Assembly (NCBI RefSeq): GCF_034432235.1
Contig: NZ_DAOUCJ010000110.1
Coordinates: forward strand, 10,038 to 74,037
From: Thermoflexus sp.
Lineage (GTDB): Bacteria > Chloroflexota > Anaerolineae > Thermoflexales > Thermoflexaceae
Length of the DNA stretch: 64,000 bases
Direction: 5' to 3'
Both the position numbers and the translations under genes were made by a program. Under the pieces are notes generated by a model that was not told the DNA's origin, searched no databases, and saw only the letters and a list, made by a program, of their open reading frames with translations. Position 1 is the stretch's first letter, and every line of letters starts with the position of its first letter. This document shows positions 9,288 through 18,392 of the stretch, one piece after another.

Positions 9288-9772
9288 CGGACCTCCTTTC
9301 GCGAAGCGGATGAAACCCTTAAAGGGGCATACCGCAACCGGGCCCCCACCAGCGCCTGGACCTGATTTCGAGCCTCGGGGGGCAGGTAGAGAGCGCATGG
9401 GGGGCCTGCGCCCTCCAGCCGGATCCCCCACGGCTCTGCCCGATAAGCCCGGAACTCCTCCCACCGCCGGAAGAACACGTTGTTGAGGGCCACCCCTTCC
9501 TCCGTGAAGCGATAACGCAGGGGCAAGAGAAGAACGAGAAGGGCAAAGCCTGCGATCATCCCCTGCCCCAGAAGCGGCAGCCATCCTCCAAGGGCTCCCA
9601 GAAGGATCAGGATGGCGAGGGCATATAGATTCTTTCGGTGCCATCGCCAGCGCTCTCGCCATCCCAGGGGCACCTCCAGGAGCAGACGGCCCGGAGCCGC
9701 CACCCCAACGGGCAGCCAGGCCCGCCACAAGGTCCACATGAGGGCCATGCTTACGAGGACGAGGATGAGCAC
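9284..9772 (-). CDS. small membrane protein, hydrophobic pair plus soluble tail (YcxB/PH-like)
   Basis: This 162-aa protein has a first hydrophobic segment at about residues 2-18 and a hairpin at about 50-85. A C-terminal domain of beta strands follows (RYRFTEEGVALNN, EEFRAYR), as in small bacterial PH-like membrane proteins. GTG 9772 follows GGGAGGG by eight bases; an upstream reading runs inside the TPR gene. It overlaps the TPR gene by 22 bases and its stop overlaps the amt start. The function is unknown; tight coupling suggests a role in Amt assembly or control. Confidence 0.7.
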   Translation of the reverse strand: MLILVLVSMALMWTLWRAWLPVGVAAPGRLLLEVPLGWRERWRWHRKNLYALAILILLGALGGWLPLLGQGMIAGFALLVLLLPLRYRFTEEGVALNNVFFRRWEEFRAYRAEPWGIRLEGAGPPCALYLPPEARNQVQALVGARLRYAPLRVSSASRKEVR

Positions 9773-10224
9773 GCCGATTTCCCTCCCCGGGTCCTTCGCA
9801 GGGACTGCAGCCAGCGCCGCAGATCCGGCAGGACAGCGCGTCGAACGAAGGACCCTTTTCCCTGCTCCCATGCCCGTTGCAAGAGCCGATAGACGTGCTC
9901 CCGGGCCACCCCCTCTGGGGCGCTTCGTAGGGCGGCCTCCAGCTCCACAATCGCCGCGGGATAGAACCCCAGCCGCAGGAAGAAGGCTCCTCGTTCCAGC
10001 CGGACCACAAAGTGATCCGGGGCCTGATGCAGCGCTCGTTCCAGGGCCTCCCGTGCTCCCTCCACGTCGAACCGCAGCATGCGCAGGCGCCCCAGGTACG
10101 CCCAGGCCAGCCCCCCCGCTATCCCTGACTCCGCACCGGCGATCCGTTGAAGCATCGCCTCCGCTTCCGCTGCTCGACCCTCCGCCAGGGCATGTAACGC
10201 CTGCTCCAGCTCCGCCGAGGCCAT
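9751..10224 (-). CDS. tetratricopeptide repeat protein
   Basis: This 157-aa protein is made of about three TPR-like helical pairs: AEAEAMLQRI, EGAREALERALHQAPDH and YPAAIVELEAALRSAP. TPR proteins act as docking scaffolds. ATG 10224 has GGGGAGGA about eight bases upstream. It heads the run leading to amt. It is cytosolic, with no signal peptide. Confidence 0.8.
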   Translation of the reverse strand: MASAELEQALHALAEGRAAEAEAMLQRIAGAESGIAGGLAWAYLGRLRMLRFDVEGAREALERALHQAPDHFVVRLERGAFFLRLGFYPAAIVELEAALRSAPEGVAREHVYRLLQRAWEQGKGSFVRRAVLPDLRRWLQSLRRTRGGKSACSSSSS

Positions 10225-10558
10225 CCGGCTATCCTCCCCACCCCTCGCCGCGTCTTCGGAAAAATCTCCACCGCCGATGAAGGAGATCCGCCACGGTTTG
10301 GCCGGTATTGTAAAAACCTGCAGGAGACGCGACTACAGGTGGAGCGAACGAAAAATGAATATCGGAGGTTAGGCATAATGCACAAATCGGGTCCGGAACA
10401 GGGGAGCGGGAGGATGGCCCATTACCTCCCTGACCCGCGCGGATCGACCGGATGAAGCGCGCTGGGGAAAGCCGGGGGACCGATGCGTTGTCGGAGAACG
10501 AGGTGCCGTGAAATAAAAGCTTCTAATCCTTCAGGGATAGAAACCGTCCAGCCTTCGC
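10225..10558. other. intergenic region upstream of the amt operon
   Basis: On the minus strand, TACAAT (10312-10307) could serve as a -10 box for the TPR-amt operon, but no good -35 box is seen. No clear intrinsic terminator follows glnA. No gene is supported. Confidence 0.35.
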
Positions 10559-11905
10559 TCAATACAGATGGAAATAGCGCTCGATCTCCCAGGCGCTGAC
10601 ATGGCGGCAATAGGCGTCCCACTCCAGCCGCTTGGCCTCCAGGAAGCGCTCGGCGGCCAGCGGGCCCAGGGCTTCCTGGATCACCTCGTCGGCTTCCAGG
10701 GCTTCCAGGGCTTCTCCCAGGGTGGCCGGCAGGCGCTGGATCCCCCGCGCCTCCAGCTCTGCGGTCTCCATTGGGAAGAGCTCCTCCTCTACCGGAGGGG
10801 GAAGCGGCAGCCGCCGCTCGATCCCATCCAGGCCGGCCGCCAGCATGGCCGCAAAGGCGAGATAGGGGTTGCACGCCGGATCGAGGCTGCGCAGCTCGAT
10901 GCGGGTAGATTGATAACGCCCGGGCTTGATGGCCGGGATCCGGATCAGGGCGGACCGATTGATCCGGGCCCAGCTGACGTAAAGAGGCGCCTCGAAGCCG
11001 CCCAGCAGCCGCTTGTAAGAGTTCACCAGCGGGCAGAGCACCGCGCACATCCCCCGGGCGTGGGCGATCTGCCCCGCAAGGAAGGACTTCGCCAGTGCGG
11101 ACAGGCCGTAATCATCCTCGGGATCCGCGAAGGCGTTTTCTCCACCCTCCAGGCGGAGCAAACTCTGGTGGGTATGCATTCCGGATCCCGCCCGTCCTTC
11201 CAGGGGCTTGGGCATGAAAGTGGCATGGAGCCCATGGGCCTGGGCGATGTGCTTGATGACCAGCCGGGCGGTGACGATGTAATCGGCCATGCGCAGGGCA
11301 TCGGCCGGCTGAAAATCGATCTCATGCTGGCCCGGCGAGATCTCATGATGGCCCGGCCCGGCCGGGATCCCCAGGGCCCGCAGGGTTTCCACCATCTCGC
11401 AACGGACCTGATAGGCCAGATCCGTTGCCAGATCGAAGTAGCCGATCTCGTCGTGGGGGGCCGGAGCGAACTGTTCCCCCTCGGCCCGAAAGAGATAGAA
11501 CTCCAGCTCGGGGCTCACCACATAGGCGTAGCCCATACGGGCCGCCCGCTCCATCACCCGGGCCAGCACCGCCCGGGGATCTCCGGCGAAGCGCTCCCCC
11601 CGCCGGTTCACCACCCAGCAGATCACATGGGCCGTTGTCCCCTGCCCCCGCGTCCACGGCAGGATGGTGAACGTGCTCAGATCCGGCTTCAGATACAGAT
11701 CCGACTCCGCCACCCGGGCGAATCCCTCGATGGCCGATCCGTCAAACCATTTCCCAGTCTCGATGGCCTCGGGAAGATCTTCCAGGGGGATCGTCACCCC
11801 CTTCGGTGCCCCGAGGATATCGGTGAAACGCAGAATGACAAACCGGACGCCCGCCTGGCGGGCTTCCTCAAGCACGCGGTTCGGATCCACCGCCGGGCTG
11901 TGCAT
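10559..11905 (-). CDS. glnA: glutamine synthetase type I
   Basis: This 448-aa enzyme makes glutamine from glutamate, ammonium and ATP. Visible features are SPELEFYLF (metal site), HHEISPGQHEI, SGMHTHQSL and NSYKRLLGGFEAP (ATP and glutamate sites), and the arginine-rich block near RIELRSLDPACNPYL. The C-terminal stretch around PPPVEEELFPM does not resemble the adenylylation loop of beta-type enzymes, which suggests no adenylyl control. ATG 11905 follows AAGGAGG and lies within the 3' end of pucR (38-base overlap). Together with amt it forms an ammonium assimilation block. Confidence 0.95.
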   Translation of the reverse strand: MHSPAVDPNRVLEEARQAGVRFVILRFTDILGAPKGVTIPLEDLPEAIETGKWFDGSAIEGFARVAESDLYLKPDLSTFTILPWTRGQGTTAHVICWVVNRRGERFAGDPRAVLARVMERAARMGYAYVVSPELEFYLFRAEGEQFAPAPHDEIGYFDLATDLAYQVRCEMVETLRALGIPAGPGHHEISPGQHEIDFQPADALRMADYIVTARLVIKHIAQAHGLHATFMPKPLEGRAGSGMHTHQSLLRLEGGENAFADPEDDYGLSALAKSFLAGQIAHARGMCAVLCPLVNSYKRLLGGFEAPLYVSWARINRSALIRIPAIKPGRYQSTRIELRSLDPACNPYLAFAAMLAAGLDGIERRLPLPPPVEEELFPMETAELEARGIQRLPATLGEALEALEADEVIQEALGPLAAERFLEAKRLEWDAYCRHVSAWEIERYFHLY

Positions 11906-13496
11906 GGGACCTCCTTAGGATCGGTCGGATTTTCAGGGCCAGCTGCAACCGGAAGCAATCCTCCCAGCGCCTCAGATCCATCCCAGTGATCTCCTGAATC
12001 CGCCGGAGACGATAGGCCAGAGAGTTGCGATGTAGAAACAGGCGCTCGGCTGTGCGCTGCAGATTCCCATCACAGGCGAAGAAGGCCTCCAGGGTGGGGA
12101 TCAGCTCGGCGTGATGTTCCTGATCATACCGCTCCAGGGGTCCGAGGGTCTGCTCGTAGAATTCCTCCAGGACTTCGCTCTCCCGCAGGGGATAGAGGAT
12201 GCGATAGACATCCAGCCGCGAATAGGCCAGGGTGCGGTCTCCCCCCAGCAAGGCCTCCACCATCTGCAGGGACTGGACCGCCTCCCGGAAGGAGCGGGCC
12301 AGACCGGCAGGCCCGGCGTAGACTCCTCCCACTCCGGCCGCCAGGCGGGGCAGGCCCAGGGTCCGGACCAGCTCGGCCCGCAAGCCCTCCACCACGGCCT
12401 CCGGATCTGCCTCCCCTCCCGGAGGTGGGAACACGAAGGCAACGCCTTCCGCCATCGGCTGGACGCGACAGCGAGGGAAGCGGGCGGTGAGGCGACGGAT
12501 GGCCTCGGTGAGGCGCTCTGCGTTCTCCTCCGCGTTCGGCGCTCGGAACACCGCTACTGCCATGGGCTCCTCGATGGGCTCGTTCAGGATCCGGGCCCGA
12601 CGGCGCGCCTCTGCCTCGGGCAGCTCCCCGCGCAGCACCTGAGCGAGGAACTCCCCGCGCACCCGGGCCTCTGCCGTCCACAATGACCGCTCCCGGAGCA
12701 GCACCAGCGCGCATGCCGACGCCGCCTGAGCCACCGCCAGGCGATCCCGCTCCGTGATCCCACCGGAAAGGCTCAGGAGGCAAACCGCTCCGATCGGACG
12801 CCGCTCCAGGAGCACCGCCCCGGCCAGACAAATCCGCCCCGCCGCATCGGGTCCGAAAAGGGCCACTGGTGGCTCTCCCCCTTCCTCGCGCAGCGGCAGG
12901 CGTCGCAGCCAGGCCCGGCGTTCCGCCGGGCCCGGTGGAGGCTCTGGAGGACCCGGGAGATCCGGCCAGGGGCTTCCCTGAGCGTCCTCCAGCCACGCCC
13001 GTTTCCCCGTGACCTCCTCCAGCACGCGCAGGATGGCCGGGAGACCCTCCCCGGCCAGTGCCGCCTGCTGGAACCGGCGCTGGAGCTCCCGCTCGATCTC
13101 ATACAGGGCCTCCCGACGGGCTGTGATGAACCGGGCGATCTGATTCGCCAGGTCGGCCAGGCCTGTCCCTTCCGGCAGCGCGAGCAGCGGGAGGCCGGCT
13201 TCATCCGCCAGCAAGCCCCAATCCGCTGGCACCGGACCGACCACTGCCAACCCCGCCGCCTCCCGTTCCAGGGCGAGCTCGAGGAGGGCGGGAAACGCAA
13301 GGGGGGGTTCCCGCATGGAGAGCAGATCAACGGAGAACAACAAAAGATCCCCGCGCTGGATCGCGGTCCGCGCCGGGATGGTTCGAAGAAGGGTGGCCCA
13401 CGTTACCTCGTGATCCAGCCCGCCCCGGCCACCGATCACCTGCGTCCCCGGCGGCAACAGATTCTCCAGCAATTCCCTTAATGGCACCCCACGCAT
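11868..13496 (-). CDS. PucR-family transcriptional regulator
   Basis: This 542-aa cytosolic regulator has an N-terminal PucR domain (about 1-120, GVPLRELLENLLPPG at the start) and a central GGDEF-like/CdaR region. A C-terminal PucR helix-turn-helix (NLQRTAERLFLHRNSLAYRLRRI) follows. Family members control purine, amino acid and nitrogen genes. ATG 13496 is preferred; a TTG at 13535 is possible but would add 13 residues before the domain. Its 38-base overlap with glnA implies one transcript, so it likely senses a nitrogen signal and controls glnA and perhaps amt. Confidence 0.88.
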   Translation of the reverse strand: MRGVPLRELLENLLPPGTQVIGGRGGLDHEVTWATLLRTIPARTAIQRGDLLLFSVDLLSMREPPLAFPALLELALEREAAGLAVVGPVPADWGLLADEAGLPLLALPEGTGLADLANQIARFITARREALYEIERELQRRFQQAALAGEGLPAILRVLEEVTGKRAWLEDAQGSPWPDLPGPPEPPPGPAERRAWLRRLPLREEGGEPPVALFGPDAAGRICLAGAVLLERRPIGAVCLLSLSGGITERDRLAVAQAASACALVLLRERSLWTAEARVRGEFLAQVLRGELPEAEARRRARILNEPIEEPMAVAVFRAPNAEENAERLTEAIRRLTARFPRCRVQPMAEGVAFVFPPPGGEADPEAVVEGLRAELVRTLGLPRLAAGVGGVYAGPAGLARSFREAVQSLQMVEALLGGDRTLAYSRLDVYRILYPLRESEVLEEFYEQTLGPLERYDQEHHAELIPTLEAFFACDGNLQRTAERLFLHRNSLAYRLRRIQEITGMDLRRWEDCFRLQLALKIRPILRRSHAQPGGGSEPRA

Positions 13497-13583
13497 ACGC
13501 CTTCCAGAACCCTCGCCAGCATCCCCCACGGCCAACCCCGATCAGAAGAGCCGCACGGTTTATCCCTCCGGTGGCTTTGGGAT

Positions 13584-13610
13584 GCGCGGAGCGCCCTTGG
13601 CGCTCCGCGC
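13584..13610. repeat. perfect 12-bp inverted repeat, hairpin between lipoprotein gene and pucR
   Basis: Arms 13584-13595 and 13599-13610 pair perfectly around a 3-base loop. There is no T run on either strand, so it is either a weak terminator of the lipoprotein gene or a structure in the pucR leader. A TATACA-like -10 for pucR lies just upstream at about 13622-13628. Confidence 0.55.
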
Positions 13611-13655
13611 CGCCTCCCCAATGTATACTACTCGAAAAGGATCCTCACCTCTTAT

Positions 13656-14603
13656 TTATGGAAAGCGAAAGAAGACCTGTTCCACCTGATCCCATGCCGC
13701 TTCCAGCGCCTCGATCGATGCCGACTCTCCCGTTAGGCGTCGGCGGGCCGCCTCGCGCTCCAGAGGGATCAGCTTCTCCCGCGCTTCGCGGAGCATCTCC
13801 GACAGCAGCGCCCGGACCTGTGCTGGATCCCCCTGGAGGAAACGTTCCGAACGGGCGAAGGCATCCGCGTAATCGAAAGCCCCCTGGAAAAACTCCTCCA
13901 GCCGGGCGTTTAGGGCAGGCAGATGATCCGGCGATCGAACCCGCGAGATGAAGGGGCAGAGATCCTCCTCGGGGGCCAGACGGGCACACCCGATCTCCTC
14001 CTCCGCGGGCGGTCGCCATGCGGCCACAGCCGCCCGCAGCAGGGCCCATTCCTGGGAGAGATAATACCGGGCCCAGCGCCGTGAATCCGCCCCCGCCTCC
14101 GGATGAGGAAGCGGGAATACGGCGCTGCGGAACGAAAAGGAAAAGCGCTCGAACCGCCGGGGGATCGCTTCGAAAGCTGTCTGCAAACGCGCCCGGCGGT
14201 CCTCCCCGGTCGATTCCGACATCGCAAGGATGATCAGAGAAGCGGCCTGCTCGGGCCGCTGGGCATAGCCGCCCAGAATGCTGGCCACATACGGGGCATC
14301 GATCCCCAGCGCTTCCTTCCGATGGGCTGCTTCCTCCAGCACCCGCTCCGTCAGGGTAGGACGGAGAGCCTGCAAACACCTCCGCGCATCGGGGCCAGCC
14401 TGGGCACACATGAGGGCCTGGGGCGCCCAGCTGGACCACGCGGCGGAGAAGGATTCGCTCCACATCGGCTGGAGCGGAAGGTTCGCAAACGGGGAGGCCG
14501 GAGCGGATGGCTTCAGGGAGAGACGACAGCCGGCGATCGCGAGCAGAGCGATCCAGACAGCGATCGAAATCTTCCTACCGCTCCAGCGAATGCAACGCCT
14601 CAT
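13656..14603 (-). CDS. putative lipoprotein, function unknown
   Basis: This ~315-aa protein has a lipobox: a hydrophobic run followed by LAIAGC near residue 25, so it is exported and lipid-anchored. The mature part is helix-rich, with many Arg/Glu/Ala residues and no recognised motif. ATG 14603 has GGAGG eight bases upstream; TTG 14609 is less likely. It is divergent from the AcoR-like regulator and may be its target, but this is only positional. Confidence 0.7.
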   Translation of the reverse strand: MRRCIRWSGRKISIAVWIALLAIAGCRLSLKPSAPASPFANLPLQPMWSESFSAAWSSWAPQALMCAQAGPDARRCLQALRPTLTERVLEEAAHRKEALGIDAPYVASILGGYAQRPEQAASLIILAMSESTGEDRRARLQTAFEAIPRRFERFSFSFRSAVFPLPHPEAGADSRRWARYYLSQEWALLRAAVAAWRPPAEEEIGCARLAPEEDLCPFISRVRSPDHLPALNARLEEFFQGAFDYADAFARSERFLQGDPAQVRALLSEMLREAREKLIPLEREAARRRLTGESASIEALEAAWDQVEQVFFRFP

Positions 14604-14648
14604 GGACAAGGCCTCCAGGCGCTTCGAGCCTCCGGCTTGATTTTTCCC

Positions 14649-14676
14649 ATAATATCCGACAATATTCTTAGCGCAA
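14649..14676 (-). promoter_or_regulatory. candidate promoter of the lipoprotein gene
   Basis: On the minus strand, TTGCGC (14676-14671) is followed after 16 bases by TATTAT (14654-14649), about 45 bases before ATG 14603. Confidence 0.4.
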
Positions 14677-14868
14677 CCCCGGTTGCCTTTCGAGTGATCC
14701 CAGCCATGGGTTCAGGATTTGCTTCTCTTCTCCATCCTCCAGGCGGCAAAAAGAGACGGTGGGTCAGATGGCAAAGCAGATCGAGCCACCCTCCGGAATC
14801 ATCCAGTGCGAGCGCTGGGCTTGGTGTTAGGGTTCCGGTCTTTTCCCGCTCCCATAGAGGAGGCGCCG

Positions 14869-16878
14869 ATGCAGCCCTGGTCCTATCCAGTGGATCTCTC
14901 AAAGATCCGGGTTCGCTGGGAGCAGTTTGTCACCCGGCGACGTCTGGATCCTGATCTGGACCCGCTGGTGGCCGCTTCATGGGAACGATGCTTCCCGCGG
15001 TTGAATCCCCTGGCCCCCCCGGCCCTGCCCTGCCTGGAGGAACAAACCCTGGAGCGGGTGCGGCTCACCCTCTTCGATCTGATCGCCACGGCTCGCCCCA
15101 TGATGGAGGACCTCCACCAGTTCACCGAAGGTTCCGGCCTGGCGATCGTGCTCCTGGATGGCGCTGCATGTGTCCTGGATGTCCTGGGGGATCCGGAGAT
15201 CGTCCGTGCGGTGGAGGCCGTTGGGCTTCGGCCCGGAGTTTACTGGGGCGAAGGCCATGTGGGCACCAATGCCTTCGCCCTCGCCCTCCTGGAACGAACC
15301 CCCGCTCAGGTGGTCGGCGCGGAACATTTCCTTGCCCTTTATCACCCATGGGCCACCACGGCCGCTCCGATCTACGGCCTGGATGGACAGCCGCTGGGGG
15401 CGATCGGGGTCATGGCGCCCGCGGAGCGGGCGCAGCCGGACACCCTGGGGATGGTGATGGCCGCTGCCCGGGCCATCGAGAACCAGCTGCAGGCAGAGGC
15501 GAACCTGCGGGAGAACCATCAGCTCCTGGCTGAGCTCCAGGCCATCCTGGAGGCCATCGATCAGGTGGTTCTGGTCCTGAACGCCCATGGACAGGTGATC
15601 CGCCTGAACCGGACGGCGGCTCGCGTCCTGGGCCTGGAGCCCTCTGGGATCCTGGGACGTCCGCTGACGGATCATATCCGCTTGCCTCCCACCTTTCACG
15701 AAGCCCTATCCGATCCCACGGCCCATCGGGAAGCTGCAGGGGCCCTCATTGTGGATGGCGACCCGATGGAGGGATGGATCGGTCTGCATGCCGTAACCGA
15801 AGGACGACGGCATCTGGGATTTGTCCTGACGTTCCGGCGGAGCGAGCAGGTGCATCAGATGGTGGCCCGGCTGGTCGGCGCTCAGGCGCTGATGACCCTG
15901 GCGGATATCCCGGGCCGCTCCCGGGCCATCCAGCAGGTCCGCCAGCAGGCCCGGGCAGCGGCCCGAACCAGCCTCCCTGTCCTTTTGCAGGGGGAAGCGG
16001 GGACAGGCAAGGGGGTACTCGCCCGCGCGATCCACAACGCCAGCACCCGGGCCAGCGGGCCTTTCATCGCCGTCTCGTGTCGGGCGATCCCCCGGGAGTT
16101 GTTGACGATCGAGCTGCTGGGCATCGAGGGGGGAACGTTCCGAAACGGCCCGGCGGAAGGACGGCCGGGGAAATTCGAGCTGGCTCACGGCGGCACCCTC
16201 TACCTGGACGAGATCGAGGCGCTGCCGCTGGAAGTCCAGGCTGCGATCCTGCGGATCCTGGAGACCGGGGAGGTCATGCGCCTGGGCGGCTGGCGCCCCA
16301 TCCGTGTCGATGTGCGATTGATTGCCTCCTCAGCGGCGGATCTGGAGCGACTGGTTGCGGAAGGGCATTTCCGGGCAGATCTGTATCATCTTCTGGCCAG
16401 CACAGCGATCCGGATCCCTGCGCTGCGGGAGCGGCCGGAGGATATCCCCCTCATTGCGGAAGCTGTGTTCCGACGCCTGCGCCGGGCTTCCGGGCGAACC
16501 TATCGGCTCACCGAAGCGGCGCTGCAACAGCTCAAAGCCTATTCGTGGCCAGGAAACGTGCGGGAGCTGGAGAACGTCCTGGAGCGGGCGGCCGCACTGA
16601 GCGAGAACGGGTGGATCGATCTGCCGCATCTCCCGGAGCGGATCGTGCGGGGGCTGACCGTGGAAGAGCCCCCGGAGCCCATCCGGCCGGTAGAGGAGCT
16701 GGAGCGGGAGGCGATCCTGCGGGCGGCGGTGCAGTATCGGGGCCGCCTCGGCGAGATGGCCTCCGCCCTGGGCCTCAGCCGCACCACGCTCTGGCGCCGC
16801 CTGAAGCGTTATGGCATTGACCCCGCCGCCTTTCGGGATCGCGAAAAAAGCCCGAGGCGCTCGCGGGTCCATATGTGA
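14869..16878 (+). CDS. AcoR-like AAA+ transcriptional regulator with degenerate GAFTGA loop
   Basis: This 669-aa protein has an N-terminal GAF-like sensor (about 60-210), a PAS domain (about 225-330), an AAA+ domain and a Fis-type HTH (LGLSRTTLWRRLKRYGI). Walker A is GEAGTGKGVLAR near residue 375 and Walker B is GTLYLDEIE near 440. Classical members open sigma-54 promoters with a GAFTGA loop, but here the matching segment reads GGTFRN. The protein is therefore unlikely to contact sigma-54 in the usual way and may be a sigma-70-type regulator like TyrR. ATG 14869 follows GAGGAGG; the open frame further upstream has no ribosome site. Confidence 0.88.
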   Translation: MQPWSYPVDLSKIRVRWEQFVTRRRLDPDLDPLVAASWERCFPRLNPLAPPALPCLEEQTLERVRLTLFDLIATARPMMEDLHQFTEGSGLAIVLLDGAACVLDVLGDPEIVRAVEAVGLRPGVYWGEGHVGTNAFALALLERTPAQVVGAEHFLALYHPWATTAAPIYGLDGQPLGAIGVMAPAERAQPDTLGMVMAAARAIENQLQAEANLRENHQLLAELQAILEAIDQVVLVLNAHGQVIRLNRTAARVLGLEPSGILGRPLTDHIRLPPTFHEALSDPTAHREAAGALIVDGDPMEGWIGLHAVTEGRRHLGFVLTFRRSEQVHQMVARLVGAQALMTLADIPGRSRAIQQVRQQARAAARTSLPVLLQGEAGTGKGVLARAIHNASTRASGPFIAVSCRAIPRELLTIELLGIEGGTFRNGPAEGRPGKFELAHGGTLYLDEIEALPLEVQAAILRILETGEVMRLGGWRPIRVDVRLIASSAADLERLVAEGHFRADLYHLLASTAIRIPALRERPEDIPLIAEAVFRRLRRASGRTYRLTEAALQQLKAYSWPGNVRELENVLERAAALSENGWIDLPHLPERIVRGLTVEEPPEPIRPVEELEREAILRAAVQYRGRLGEMASALGLSRTTLWRRLKRYGIDPAAFRDREKSPRRSRVHM

Positions 16879-16933
16879 GGGTCCGTGGAAGAGATCGGCT
16901 ATTCTCAGCGGATCAAATGGAGGATCGCCTTCG

Positions 16934-18364
16934 ATGACCCGGTGGCTCCTCTCCCTGATCTGTGGGCTTTACATGATCCTGGCCTGGAGCTTCGCTCGCT
17001 GGACGCCGGCATGGCAGGTGCCCGACGAGCCAGCGCATTACAACTACATCCGCTTCATTGCCACCACGGGCCGCCTGCCCATCCTCCGGCCAGGGGACTA
17101 TGATCAGGAATACCTGGGCCAGATTGTCTCCAGAGGCTTCCCGCCGGAGCTATCCATTGATCCCCTACGATACGAGTTCCATCAGCCCCCGCTGTATTAT
17201 CTGCTGGCGGCTCCTGTGTTCATTGTGTTCCAGGGCCAGCTGCTTCCCCTCCGCCTGTTCTCCGCCTCCCTGGGCCTCCTGCAGATCCTCATCGCCTTCG
17301 CTGCGATCCGTCGGCTGTTCCCAGAACATCCGGCATGGGCGCTGGGGACCGCGGCGGTCTTCGCTTTCCTGCCCCAACATGTGGCGATGAACAGCGGGGT
17401 GAACAACGACGCCCTGGCCGAGGCACTGATTCTGGGAATATGGGTGCTGCTGGCGGAGGAATTGCGGAGTCACTCCCCTCGCAGGGCGTGGATTGGGGGG
17501 ACGCTCCTGGGGGCTGGATTTCTCACCAAGACCACCGTCTACCCGATGGCCCTCGTAGTCCTCACAGCCGTCGGAGCGCGGATCCGCCGGGACCGCGCCC
17601 CGAGGGCAGAGGCGATGCGGCGCCTCATGCGCTGGCTGCTCCCGGCTCTCCTCCTGGGAGGAATCTGGTGGGCCCGCAATCTCCTCACCTACGGATGGCC
17701 GGATTTCCTGGGGCTGCAGCAGCATGATCGGGTGGTAATCGGTCAGCCGCGGACGGCGGAATGGATCGCCCGCTATGGTCTGACGGCCACCCTGGATCGC
17801 TTCCGAGCCTTCACCTTCCAGAGCTTCTGGGGGCAGTTCGGCTGGATGGGGGTGGTGCTGGAGGCCCGCTGGTATCTCTTCTTCGCCTGGTTGACCGTGC
17901 TGGGGCTTCTGGGCTTAGCCATGCACTTAGGCCGGGAACGCGCGCGCTCGCCCCTCTGGGGGTGGCCCGGGCTGCTGCTGACGCTCAGCCTGACGCTCAC
18001 CGCCGCCGCCTACATCGGATATAACCTTTCCTTTGTGCAGCACCAGGGACGCTATCTCTTCCCTGCCCTGCTTCCCATCGCCGTGGGCTTCACCATCGGC
18101 TGGCTGGAATGGCTGAAGCGGCCAGCAGCGGACGGGCTCGCAAAGGCGTGCGGCCTGGGGATACTGGCTCAGGGACTCGTCGGGGGGATTGAGGGAGATC
18201 TCCCGGTCTTCCCGATGGCGTTGCTCCTCGGAACCGGGATGACCGCACAGATGGCCGCCCGATTCCCCGCGCTCCGTCCCATCCTGGCCCTGACGGCCTG
18301 CCTCGGCGCCTTCGCCCTCGATCTTTACCTCATCCTCCGGGTGATCCACCCGGCCTTTCAATGA
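16934..18364 (+). CDS. polytopic membrane protein of the DUF2142/PMT-like glycosyltransferase class
   Basis: This 476-aa protein has about 11-12 membrane helices. The N-terminal external loop contains WQVPDEPAHYNYI, typical of GT-C fold enzymes, where the acidic pair binds metal and the lipid-linked sugar. ATG 16934 has GGAGGAT upstream; the longer open frame overlaps the regulator gene and lacks a ribosome site. It likely moves a sugar from a polyprenyl carrier to a protein or glycolipid on the outer face. The donor and acceptor are unknown. Confidence 0.75.
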   Translation: MTRWLLSLICGLYMILAWSFARWTPAWQVPDEPAHYNYIRFIATTGRLPILRPGDYDQEYLGQIVSRGFPPELSIDPLRYEFHQPPLYYLLAAPVFIVFQGQLLPLRLFSASLGLLQILIAFAAIRRLFPEHPAWALGTAAVFAFLPQHVAMNSGVNNDALAEALILGIWVLLAEELRSHSPRRAWIGGTLLGAGFLTKTTVYPMALVVLTAVGARIRRDRAPRAEAMRRLMRWLLPALLLGGIWWARNLLTYGWPDFLGLQQHDRVVIGQPRTAEWIARYGLTATLDRFRAFTFQSFWGQFGWMGVVLEARWYLFFAWLTVLGLLGLAMHLGRERARSPLWGWPGLLLTLSLTLTAAAYIGYNLSFVQHQGRYLFPALLPIAVGFTIGWLEWLKRPAADGLAKACGLGILAQGLVGGIEGDLPVFPMALLLGTGMTAQMAARFPALRPILALTACLGAFALDLYLILRVIHPAFQ

Positions 18365-18392
18365 CGTTCCATCCCTCCGATGAAACCCCCAC

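Noticed and set aside
7644..10010. 788-aa reading of amt
   Set aside because: The first 241 residues are out-of-frame reading of upstream genes; the signal peptide begins at 9287.
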